Positions 1 to 6,908 of a stretch of 63,078 nucleotides of DNA are shown piece by piece. Every line of letters begins with the position of its first letter. Position 1 is the first letter of the stretch. The DNA comes from JANNVZ01 sp046155615. Its GTDB lineage: Bacteria; Bacteroidota; Bacteroidia; Flavobacteriales_D; Sanyastnellaceae. The notes below the pieces were generated by a model, which had not been told where the DNA came from, searched no databases, and saw only the letters and a program-made list of their open reading frames with translations. The stretch covers positions 1 to 63,078 of the forward strand of contig JBJXFP010000018.1 in the NCBI GenBank assembly GCA_046155615.1, given 5' to 3'. The translations under genes were made by a program, and so were the position numbers.

Positions 1-545
1 ACACAATAAGTGCCCGGCCCCGGAAATACGATGTTTGGATTGATTGCACTGCTTATAGCAAATCCAAAATCCCAGGCATAGGCATCAATCGTAAAACCAA
101 CTGAGGCAGTTGAAGTGTTAGTGAACGCCATTGAATAGCAAGTCGGTGCATTGGCTTGCAAATAGGTAAACGATGCCTCAACGTTGGCAAAAGTGATGTT
201 GATGGTTTGGTTGAATGTTCCATTTCCGGCTACCACGTCAATGGTGATGAAGCCTGTTCCTAACGGTGCCACATCACTTAAAATAAATCCGCCAAAACTG
301 CTCTGCGTGCCGGGGTTGGCCACATCACCGGTAACTGTGTATGTAGTACTACCTGTTTCTCCCACAATATCCATGATTGAGGAAAGTGATGCCCCGGTGC
401 ATGCATTGAATGAACCGCCACTGCATGTAGCACAGTTGAGCGCTGGTTGAGCAAGAGCAGAATGTGAAAACAATAGCGAACAAACGACTATACAAACACA
501 AATGTGCCAGAACTTAAGTTTTCGTTTGGTTAGTGAAAAAGTCAT
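1..545 (-). CDS. Secreted PKD-type protein, N-terminal part (runs off left edge)
   Basis: The minus-strand frame is open from an ATG at 545 to the window edge, about 181 residues, so the C-terminus is missing. It starts MTFSLTKRKLKFWHIC and continues with a hydrophobic stretch ending SHSALAQ, a plausible Sec signal peptide with cleavage after ALA. A beta-rich segment follows (residues about 50-130). The last 50 visible residues (TCYSMAFTNTSTA ... AYAWDFG ... VFPGPGTY) look like a PKD fold, with the typical W-D-F-G strand and the PGTY turn. By analogy with other proteins in the window it is probably a T9SS-exported surface protein, but the sorting domain would lie outside. It is transcribed divergently from the gene at 731. 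Confidence 0.8.
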   Translation of the reverse strand, partial: MTFSLTKRKLKFWHICVCIVVCSLLFSHSALAQPALNCATCSGGSFNACTGASLSSIMDIVGETGSTTYTVTGDVANPGTQSSFGGFILSDVAPLGTGFITIDVVAGNGTFNQTINITFANVEASFTYLQANAPTCYSMAFTNTSTASVGFTIDAYAWDFGFAISSAINPNIVFPGPGTYC

Positions 546-700
546 TTAGTACTCAACCCGATACAGAGCTTACAAATGTAGGCTTCGGTTGACGCACAAA
601 AGTGAGACAAATGGATATTGCATAACTGAGGTAAACACCTTAGCAAGGCATTGCCTTGCTTCTTGTGCTTTCCTATTTATCATAGCATTGCGAAATGATA

Positions 701-708
701 TAGTTTTG
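701..708 (+). promoter_or_regulatory. Putative -7 promoter element (TAGTTTTG)
   Basis: TAGTTTTG fits the Bacteroidota -7 consensus TAnnTTTG and lies 22 nt before the ATG at 731. I see no convincing -33 TTTG at the right distance, so this is a half-match only. Confidence 0.4.
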
Positions 709-730
709 TTCGTACCAAAATCAAATCTTT

Positions 731-2344
731 ATGAAAACACTATCCTATTTCAAAGTTGCGCTGCTAAGTATTTCATTACTTGCTCAATTGTCAGCAAGAG
801 CGCAAGACCCCGTGCAGCAGTGGGTCAAAACTTTTGACGGCCCATTGCAGAGTTATGATGATGCACAATGTGTTGCATTCGACTTTACAGATGCCTCATT
901 GGTAGTGGCAGCGCGTGTGTATGACACCGAAGGCCAGGTGAATGTAGCAGTAATTAAGTACGATGCCAACGGTGAGGTGGTATGGTCTTACATCTGGGAT
1001 GGTCCGTCAAGCAAGGATGACACACCGTGGGACATCGGTGTGTCAAGCACCGGAATTATTTATGTGTGCGGTCAGTCCAAAACAGGTGATGGCTATTGGG
1101 AAAGTGATGCATTCATTTTGGCTCTTGAGTCTGATGGAGATTATTTGTGGGAAGACTTGTATGGCGTCATTGGCAATTTTCTCGACATTGGATATGAGTT
1201 GCGCGTGGGTGCTGATGGAAGTGTATATGTAGCTGGTAATGAGGATCAGGGTGCTGTCAACAACATCTACTACTCTGGTTTGATGTTGCACTACACCACT
1301 GCGGGCGAACTTGATTGGGTGATACAGCACAATTCTTCCACCGATTGGGCATGGTCTGATACATTCAGGTGCATCACATTGGATGCCTCTGAAAATGTAA
1401 TAGTTGGTGGTGTAACTACTGTGCTGAATACCGGATATGATTGTGTAACCATCAGCTATGGACAAGATGAAGGTCAGAATTGGCTGGCAACAAATCCGGG
1501 TGCGCTCAACGATGTGAGTGAAACAGTGTTTGATGTAATAAGCGACCTCAACGGAAATGTGTTTGCCCTTGCACAGACCGCTACCGACCGTTACGAAGTA
1601 GTGAAGTATGATGTAGATGGCAACTATCAATGGACATTCGAACTTGTTGATTTGGCTACAAATGCCACGCTTGGCAACGACTACATGCATACCGATGGCG
1701 CAGGTAATCTGTATTTCACAGTGAATGGCAGTGGCGATATTGTGACTACCAAACTTGACCCCGATGGCACTGTTGTGTGGCAAGACATCTGGAACGGTGC
1801 GATGGCATTGAATGATGAGCCACACCAAATTACAAGCGACCTTGCAGGCAATATCTACATAGCTGGTCGCGGTGGAATAGGAAACGGCTTTTACGACATG
1901 GTGATGCTGAGTTATAGTCCAAGTGGTGAATTACTTTGGGACATCAACTACGATGGGCCTAATAGCAACAACGATGAAGCCAATGGCATTTCTGTTTCTC
2001 CAGATGGAAGCACCATGTATGTAGTTGGTATGATTCGCGGCTTCACTGCCAATGGAGATGTTGGTGTGATAAAGTATGCCAATACTGTTGATGTAAAAGA
2101 GACAGGCTCAAATGCTTTCGGCATCTTTCCCAATCCGGGTCGCGATGTACTCAGTGTGAATGTTTCGTCCGGCATAGCACAAAAAATTTCCATTTACACA
2201 ATAGAAGGAAAACTGATACGCCAAATGAAAGTGAATACTTCAACTATGCGAATCGACCTCACTGATTTGAGCGAAGGCATGTATCACATTACTGTTACAT
2301 ACATTGATGGCACTACTCAGGTGGAAAAATTTGCTGTGAACTAA
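731..2344 (+). CDS. Secreted beta-propeller (SBBP-like) protein with T9SS sorting domain
   Basis: A 537-residue secreted protein. A signal peptide (MKTLSYFKVALLSISLLAQLS, cleavage near ARAQ) is followed by about 400 residues of repeated strands of the type 'VIKYDANGEVVWSYIWDGP', 'TKLDPDGTVVWQDIWNG' and 'LSYSPSGELLWDINYDGP'. These are characteristic of SBBP/PQQ-like beta-propeller repeats, each ending in a conserved W and D/N-G-P turn. The final 75 residues begin FGIFPNPGRDVLSV and end in EKFAVN, a type A T9SS C-terminal sorting domain. The protein is therefore probably exported across the outer membrane and anchored or released. Ligand and enzymatic role are unknown. A hairpin terminator follows the stop. 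Confidence 0.88.
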   Translation: MKTLSYFKVALLSISLLAQLSARAQDPVQQWVKTFDGPLQSYDDAQCVAFDFTDASLVVAARVYDTEGQVNVAVIKYDANGEVVWSYIWDGPSSKDDTPWDIGVSSTGIIYVCGQSKTGDGYWESDAFILALESDGDYLWEDLYGVIGNFLDIGYELRVGADGSVYVAGNEDQGAVNNIYYSGLMLHYTTAGELDWVIQHNSSTDWAWSDTFRCITLDASENVIVGGVTTVLNTGYDCVTISYGQDEGQNWLATNPGALNDVSETVFDVISDLNGNVFALAQTATDRYEVVKYDVDGNYQWTFELVDLATNATLGNDYMHTDGAGNLYFTVNGSGDIVTTKLDPDGTVVWQDIWNGAMALNDEPHQITSDLAGNIYIAGRGGIGNGFYDMVMLSYSPSGELLWDINYDGPNSNNDEANGISVSPDGSTMYVVGMIRGFTANGDVGVIKYANTVDVKETGSNAFGIFPNPGRDVLSVNVSSGIAQKISIYTIEGKLIRQMKVNTSTMRIDLTDLSEGMYHITVTYIDGTTQVEKFAVN

Positions 2345-2378
2345 ATCAAAATTTGACCAAAGGGAACCTCTAAATAGA

Positions 2379-2410
2379 AAAACCCAATGTGCGAGAGTGC
2401 GTTGGGTTTT
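2379..2410. terminator. Bidirectional rho-independent terminator
   Basis: A 9-bp stem (AAAACCCAA at 2379-2387, TTGGGTTTT at 2402-2410) is flanked by A-rich and T-rich tracts. It lies between the convergent genes ending at 2344 and 2419 and can serve both. Confidence 0.8.
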
Positions 2411-2418
2411 TATTTATG

Positions 2419-3258
2419 CTAATGGTTAAGCAACTGCCCAAATGCCTTATACAGTGCATTGTGCAGAATAGTCAGATGGCTTTCTTCGGGCATCGGATAA
2501 AATGAATGACTCCAGCCGCCACCTGTTGCATCATCAAGCAATTCATACAATCTTTTTGCTTCATCTTCCATCTGGTCGTCTTCATTGCCCACGGTTATGA
2601 ATATGTGCTTGCAGGAATAATCTTGCTTCGCAATCAGCGCAGCCCCATTTGTCAGCAGCGATTCATCGTCCCACCACAAGCTGGGGCTTACAATGATATA
2701 GTGTGTAAACATCTGTGGCCTTTTCAATAAAATTTCGGTTGCAAGCAAACCCCCAAGCGATTGGCCTATAAGTATACTTTGTTGATTGGTTCTGTATTTC
2801 TTCTCAATACTCGGCTGCAATTCCATTTCTATGAAATCCATAAAGCTTGAAGAACCTCCGCATCGCGGTATGCTCTTGCGGTCTTCCACATTATTGGTAG
2901 GAAAAGTGAAATCATACTTTCTGTCTACATTGGCAATGCCCACTACAATGCATGGCTTCATCATACCAATCATCGTTTGAAACTGTACAACTCCCACTGT
3001 ATGAACAAAATCTTCATTGGCCGAACCATCCAACAAATAGATAACAGGATAGGTACTTGCTGTGTCAGCATCATATCCTTCCGGAAGATAAATATTGAGT
3101 GTTCGCTTTTGTACCAACGATGCCGAATACATCGTGTCAATCACTCCTATCGCAAATGCGTTTTGAGTCTCCGGCATTCCATATTCAGGTTGTTTCATCA
3201 CACGCTGATTGCAGCCCGCGAGCAATACCATGGTTACAAACAGAAAGATTAGTCTCAT
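2419..3258 (-). CDS. Alpha/beta-hydrolase esterase lipoprotein (Fes/IroE-like)
   Basis: A 279-residue putative serine esterase. The N-terminus is a lipoprotein signal, MRLIFLFVTMVLLAGC, with lipobox LAGC and lipidated Cys16. The body resembles the COG2819 / esterase D group: LNIYLPEGYD...PVIYLLDGS near residues 54-80, a nucleophile elbow GQSLGG (Ser167), and a late SHLTILHNALYKA segment that probably supplies the catalytic His. Related proteins hydrolyse siderophore esters or acyl esters; the substrate here is unknown. The ATG overlaps the stop of the upstream VOC gene as ATGA, suggesting translational coupling in a three-gene minus-strand run with 3255-3617 and 3642-3953. Confidence 0.85.
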   Translation of the reverse strand: MRLIFLFVTMVLLAGCNQRVMKQPEYGMPETQNAFAIGVIDTMYSASLVQKRTLNIYLPEGYDADTASTYPVIYLLDGSANEDFVHTVGVVQFQTMIGMMKPCIVVGIANVDRKYDFTFPTNNVEDRKSIPRCGGSSSFMDFIEMELQPSIEKKYRTNQQSILIGQSLGGLLATEILLKRPQMFTHYIIVSPSLWWDDESLLTNGAALIAKQDYSCKHIFITVGNEDDQMEDEAKRLYELLDDATGGGWSHSFYPMPEESHLTILHNALYKAFGQLLNH

Positions 3259-3617
3259 ACAACCAGATAATGAAAAAATGAAATCTGTAAACCGCTGGGG
3301 TCCTTGATTTTGAAATTGCGATGGCCGTATGACTTATCCGCAATTGGTTCAACAATGAATGCGCCAGCAAGACTCAGCTTTTTATACCATTTATCTGCAT
3401 CATCCACCTGCACATATAGCCCGCCTTGAATGATTGGTATTGCTGTGCCTTCTTCTATTTCAATCAAGCCATGATTGTTTGGCGCATAGAAAACACTTCC
3501 ACGTTCGCCTTCTCCCCTGTCCCATGCGCGAAACAATTCGAACTTCAGCACATCGTGATAGTAACCCACGGTTTCACGGTACTTAGATGTGAAGTAGTAA
3601 AAACGAAACTCACTCAT
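3255..3617 (-). CDS. VOC (glyoxalase/bleomycin-resistance) family protein
   Basis: A 120-residue protein of one vicinal-oxygen-chelate module length. The N-terminal half (FRFYYFTSKYRETVGYYHDVL...FELFRAWD) and C-terminal half (GGLYVQVDDADKWYKKLSLAGAFIVEPIADKSYG...IKDPSGLQISFFHY) show the paired beta-alpha-beta-beta-beta pattern and the terminal D-P-x-G-x-x-I-x-F motif. Catalytic metal ligands are not obvious from sequence, so it could be a binding or resistance protein or a dioxygenase-like enzyme. It shares 4 nt with the downstream esterase gene and follows the cytochrome gene by 24 nt. Confidence 0.85.
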   Translation of the reverse strand: MSEFRFYYFTSKYRETVGYYHDVLKFELFRAWDRGEGERGSVFYAPNNHGLIEIEEGTAIPIIQGGLYVQVDDADKWYKKLSLAGAFIVEPIADKSYGHRNFKIKDPSGLQISFFHYLVV

Positions 3618-3641
3618 GAAATTCCGACAATTGGTGAAAAC

Positions 3642-3953
3642 TTATTTCACCTCACAGGCAGTTACCAAATACTGGGTAATCAGCAACTGAGTGTCTTCAC
3701 TGATGGCTGCCTTTTCAGCCATGGGTGGAATGATTTCCAGCCACTGCCTTTCATTGCCCCAAGTCACAGCCTTCAGGCCATGGCACTTTCCACAATTTTC
3801 TTCATAATGTTTTTTGCCTTCGTTCAAGCTGGCCAGTGTAGCACCCGGAAATTTTGCAGATGCACGGTCAGCATCCGTTTGTGTCATAGCTACTTGTTTA
3901 GAACCTGTGCAGGCTGCCATGGCAACCATCAGTGCAAGGGTAATTTTTTTCAT
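3642..3953 (-). CDS. Monoheme cytochrome c lipoprotein
   Basis: A 103-residue small cytochrome c. A lipoprotein signal (MKKITLALMVAMAAC, lipidated Cys15) precedes a heme-binding CGKCH motif (Cys54, Cys57, His58). A PPMAEKA segment places Met78 as the likely sixth heme ligand. It probably carries electrons in the periplasm or at the membrane. The partner is unknown, because the two downstream genes (VOC protein and esterase) are not redox enzymes. It is the first gene of the 3953-2419 minus-strand run. Confidence 0.85.
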   Translation of the reverse strand: MKKITLALMVAMAACTGSKQVAMTQTDADRASAKFPGATLASLNEGKKHYEENCGKCHGLKAVTWGNERQWLEIIPPMAEKAAISEDTQLLITQYLVTACEVK

Positions 3954-4060
3954 AGAGATTTAATAGTGTTGTGTTGCGCAATAATAAATGACAGTGCATG
4001 TCAATGGCTATACATCATGTTCTAATTGATTGAGATGAAGAGTGATTCGGGCTGTTTACA

Positions 4061-4094
4061 TTTGCCGTCCCTTATTCGCGAACAATGCATTTTG
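4061..4094 (+). promoter_or_regulatory. Possible promoter of the GAPDH gene
   Basis: TTTG at 4061-4064 and a second TTTG at 4091-4094 are spaced like the -33 and -7 boxes of Bacteroidota promoters, but the TA half of the -7 box is absent. Weak match. Confidence 0.25.
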
Positions 4095-4137
4095 CACTAA
4101 GGAAATCTTCATATTCATCAAACAAATTCAACAAAAA

Positions 4138-5601
4138 ATGTCACAAACAACTCTGGCCCCCGACACTTACAGCAATGAACTGCAGGTGTATGTGAATCAA
4201 GAGAAAGCCGCTGTGGACCTACTCAACAGCGTTGGTAAACTGCTTTTCGACAAGAGCATCGAACTCGTTCTATTTCGCAACCACATGGTGGACATCAGCC
4301 CATCGGAAGTATTGCGATTGCACAAGTACGCAGCCGAAGTGGTGGCCAAGCCTATCAGCATTTTCGATACTGCCGACCTGGCCCGTGGCCTGTATGCCAT
4401 GGCTCTGGCTCCCGCCAAAATAGATATCGGCAAACTTGCCAGTGAGTGGCTGGCGGAGCGCGATCATTTCAAAAATCAAACAGAATTTCTTGCAGAAAAA
4501 CTGCGCAACTTCATGGCTGAAGATGGCGCAGATATGGAGCCTCGTGATGTGGTGTTATTTGGATTTGGCCGCATTGGCCGCCTTGCAGCGCGCGAGCTTG
4601 TGAAGCAGGCCGGCAAAGGCCAGCAACTGCGCCTGCGTGCCATCGTAACCCGCGAGGATGATGATTTGTCACTGAAAAAACGTGCGGCACTTTTCGAAAA
4701 CGATTCGGTGCATGGCCGCTTCAAAGGCACCGTAGAAGTGGACTACGAAAACAAATGCCTGCTCGTTAATGGGCAGCGCATACATATGATAGGCGCGAAG
4801 GATCCGGGTGCCATTGATTATACAGCTTATGGAATAGAAAACGCACTGCTGGTGGACAACACGGGTGTATTCAAAGACCGCACTGCCCTTGGCATACATC
4901 TGAAAGCAAAAGGAGTTGAAAAGGTAATTCTGACCGCTCCCGGCAAAGAGGTACCGAACATTGTTTATGGTATCAATCACCGCGACCTTGACATCGAAAA
5001 CGAGACCATTTTTTCCGCTGCAAGCTGCACCACCAATGCTATCTGCCCTATTCTGAAAAGTGTGAATGACGCATTGAAATTGGACAAAGGCCACATAGAA
5101 ACCGTACACGCCTATACCAACGACCAGAATCTGCTGGACAACATGCACAAGAAAAGCCGCAGAGGCCGCAGTGCAGCAGTAAACATGGTGATAACAGAAA
5201 CAGGCGCGGGCAAAGCCGTTACCAAAGTGATACCTGAACTGGCCAACAAACTCACGGCAAATGCAGTGCGTGTGCCCACTCCAAATGGCTCGCTTGCTAT
5301 AATCCATGCTTACGTGGAGAAGGCAACAACGCGTGATGAAGTAAATGCCGTAGTTCGAAAAAGTGCCCTGGAAGGCGATTTGGTAAACCAGATTTACTTC
5401 AGCATCAGCGAGGAATTAGTAAGCTCTGACATAGTAGGCAATGATTGCTGTGCTGTGTTTGATTCGCAGGCCACCATCGTAAGCCCTGATGGTAAAGGCA
5501 TCGTATTGTATGTGTGGTACGACAACGAGTTTGGCTACACCAAGCAAGTAATTCGTCTTGCTAAGTATGTGGCCAAGGTGCGCAGGAATATTTATTACTA
5601 A
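4138..5601 (+). CDS. gap: Glyceraldehyde-3-phosphate dehydrogenase, long Bacteroidota form
   Basis: A 487-residue glycolytic/gluconeogenic dehydrogenase converting glyceraldehyde-3-phosphate, phosphate and NAD(P)+ to 1,3-bisphosphoglycerate. The ATG at 4138 (MSQTTLAPDT) is preferred over an in-frame GTG at 4042, because the 32 extra residues look like translated leader and the upstream AAAAAA is typical here. About 120 N-terminal helical residues precede the Rossmann fold (VVLFGFGRIGRLAARELV), as in the roughly 480-residue GAPDHs of this phylum. The catalytic motif SAASCTTNAICPILK places the nucleophile at Cys297. NGSLAIIHAYVEK and WYDNEFGYTKQVIRL at the C-terminus are standard family motifs. 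Confidence 0.95.
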   Translation: MSQTTLAPDTYSNELQVYVNQEKAAVDLLNSVGKLLFDKSIELVLFRNHMVDISPSEVLRLHKYAAEVVAKPISIFDTADLARGLYAMALAPAKIDIGKLASEWLAERDHFKNQTEFLAEKLRNFMAEDGADMEPRDVVLFGFGRIGRLAARELVKQAGKGQQLRLRAIVTREDDDLSLKKRAALFENDSVHGRFKGTVEVDYENKCLLVNGQRIHMIGAKDPGAIDYTAYGIENALLVDNTGVFKDRTALGIHLKAKGVEKVILTAPGKEVPNIVYGINHRDLDIENETIFSAASCTTNAICPILKSVNDALKLDKGHIETVHAYTNDQNLLDNMHKKSRRGRSAAVNMVITETGAGKAVTKVIPELANKLTANAVRVPTPNGSLAIIHAYVEKATTRDEVNAVVRKSALEGDLVNQIYFSISEELVSSDIVGNDCCAVFDSQATIVSPDGKGIVLYVWYDNEFGYTKQVIRLAKYVAKVRRNIYY

Positions 5602-5703
5602 ACAAAACAAGGAGTCGTCCGCGATTCAGTAGTCAGAGAAAATAATGAGGTCACAGACCATGCAGTGACCTCATTTCAATTTTCCAACACATAAGAAAAA
5701 AAC

Positions 5704-5735
5704 TTTGGTATTGCGGAATAGGACGGATATATTCG
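5704..5735 (+). promoter_or_regulatory. Bacteroidota-type promoter for rpmG-bL38
   Basis: TTTG at 5704-5707, 20 nt, then TATATTCG at 5728-5735 (TAnnTTCG). Spacing and sequence fit the Bacteroidota primary sigma consensus well. The inferred start site lies about 20 nt before the rpmG ATG. Confidence 0.6.
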
Positions 5736-5763
5736 CGGCCCGTTTTTTTATACCCCAATCAAC

Positions 5764-5946
5764 ATGGCAAAGAAAGGCAACAGAGTACAGGTGATAATGG
5801 AATGCACTGAGCACAAAGTATCAGGGCTTCCCGGTACCAGCCGCTACATCACCACTAAAAACAGGAAAAACACACCTGAGCGCTTGGAGAAGAAGAAGTA
5901 CAATCCGATACTGAAGCGCATGACTGTGCATAAGGAAATAAAATAA
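5764..5946 (+). CDS. rpmG: 50S ribosomal protein bL33
   Basis: A 60-residue basic protein of normal bL33 length. It starts MAKKGNRVQVIMECTEHK, followed by the family-typical SRYITTKNRKNTPERLEKKKYNP. Only one Cys is visible (Cys14), so it is a non-zinc (C-minus) form. The bL38-type gene follows 13 nt after the stop, as in other Bacteroidota. rpmB (bL28), which usually precedes rpmG in this phylum, is not in the 162 nt between it and the GAPDH gene. Confidence 0.96.
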   Translation: MAKKGNRVQVIMECTEHKVSGLPGTSRYITTKNRKNTPERLEKKKYNPILKRMTVHKEIK

Positions 5947-5959
5947 TACCTGAAAAGAG

Positions 5960-6115
5960 ATGGCAAAGAAAGTTGTAGCAACCCTGCAAACCGGTGGAGG
6001 TAAGAACCACACCAAAGTGATAAAGATGGTGAAAACCGCCAAGAGCGGTGCATACACCTTCAAAGAAGAAATTGTGCACAACGACAAAGTGGCTGAGTGG
6101 TTCAAAACCAACTAA
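5960..6115 (+). CDS. DUF4295 family ribosomal protein (bL38-type)
   Basis: A short gene of 51 residues: MAKKVVATLQTGGGKNHTKV, then KMVKTAKSGAYTFKEEIV, ending AEWFKTN. It is small, Lys-rich and matches the DUF4295 proteins found immediately after rpmG in Bacteroidota. From memory, the Flavobacterium johnsoniae ribosome structure showed this family to be a lineage-specific large-subunit protein named bL38. It is probably co-transcribed with rpmG from the promoter at 5704-5735 and is followed by a strong terminator. ftsY, a common downstream neighbour, is absent. Confidence 0.85.
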   Translation: MAKKVVATLQTGGGKNHTKVIKMVKTAKSGAYTFKEEIVHNDKVAEWFKTN

Positions 6116-6140
6116 CCTCTTTGGTTGTAGTGAAGCTATT

Positions 6141-6180
6141 GAAAGGCTTTTTCCCATATGGAAAAAGCCTTTCCGCATTT
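6141..6180 (+). terminator. Rho-independent terminator after rpmG-bL38
   Basis: A 14-bp perfect stem (6141-6154 with 6160-6173) with a 5-nt loop, followed by CGCATTTTTG. It closes the two-gene ribosomal operon. The lipoprotein gene starting at 6198 would then need its own start or read-through. Confidence 0.8.
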
Positions 6181-6197
6181 TTGAACTATCCCTGAAA

Positions 6198-6734
6198 ATG
6201 AGACCCATGGACAAATACTTCCATAAGTTTTACATAGCTGTGATAGTGGCTTTGGTAGCCATTGCATCATGCAAAAACAAAAAACACGAAGTAGCAGTAG
6301 TTCCGGTGCCCGCTCCACCGGCTATGACAAAGCCCCCGATGCCAACAATGGACAGTGTGCTGCTTACTTACCAGCGCACACCTTGCTTTGGTATGTGCCC
6401 CACCTTCAACCTTACCGTAAATCAAAGCGGACTAGCCACCTACGAAGGCCGAAACTTTACTGATAGAATTGGCCTCTACCAATCGCAATGGGATGCAACC
6501 GCTCTTCAAAGTGTGACGACAATGGCTGACAGCATCGGATACTTTGGCCTTGACGAAAAATATGACAACGAAAAAGTGACTGACCTGCCCACCATTCACA
6601 CAGCCATTCTTAAAAATGGTAAGCTTAAAAAAGTTGCCAATAGATACAAAGGCCCAAAGAGCCTGCAAAAGCTGTATGACCAACTCGATACACTCATTGC
6701 ACATGCCACATGGAAACCCAAACGCCCTGAATAA
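6198..6734 (+). CDS. DUF6438-like lipoprotein
   Basis: About 178 residues from the ATG at 6198 (MRPMDKYFHKFY), or 175 from the ATG at 6207; both precede the same signal. Residues IAVIVALVAIASC form a lipoprotein signal with lipobox AIASC. A Pro-rich linker follows (VPVPAPPAMTKPPMPTMDS). The globular part, VLLTYQRTPCFGMCPTFNLTV ... GLATYEGR ... GYFGLDEKYDNEKVTDLPT ... HTAILKNGKLKKVANRYKGP, has the P-C-F-G-x-C-P motif that I associate with DUF6438 proteins. The function is unknown; it is probably anchored in the inner or outer membrane facing the periplasm. Confidence 0.75.
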   Translation: MRPMDKYFHKFYIAVIVALVAIASCKNKKHEVAVVPVPAPPAMTKPPMPTMDSVLLTYQRTPCFGMCPTFNLTVNQSGLATYEGRNFTDRIGLYQSQWDATALQSVTTMADSIGYFGLDEKYDNEKVTDLPTIHTAILKNGKLKKVANRYKGPKSLQKLYDQLDTLIAHATWKPKRPE

Positions 6735-6847
6735 TAATTTAAGAACTTGAAATGAGAAAACAGACAACAAAAAACCTTAATAATCCATTCCAACAGCAAC
6801 AAGAGCACATCAGAGATTGGTCATCTGTCATGAGTTGCTTTTCAAGT

Positions 6848-6864
6848 CAACCCTGTAAGGGCAA
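6848..6864. repeat. Short interspersed palindrome, copy 1 (CAACCCTGTAAGGGCAA)
   Basis: An imperfect palindrome 45 nt before the S46 peptidase start. A near-identical 17-mer occurs before etfA (40959-40975), and a shorter relative lies just before dnaE (47886-47898). The neighbouring words AAGTC and GTCAATAAATCAAC are also shared with the etfA copy. Confidence 0.55.
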
Positions 6865-6908
6865 ACAAGTCTTCAAATCAATACGTCAATAAATCAACGA
6901 ATCAAAAA

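Noticed and set aside
1043..1828. Long minus-strand open frame inside the propeller gene
   Set aside because: It overlaps a well-supported gene with signal peptide and sorting domain; its translation has no recognisable pattern.
4042..4137. GTG-led N-terminal extension of GAPDH
   Set aside because: The extra 32 residues do not resemble GAPDH and an ATG in A-rich context follows.
4669..5307. Long minus-strand open frame inside the GAPDH gene
   Set aside because: A shadow of the conserved dehydrogenase; no motif or start context.
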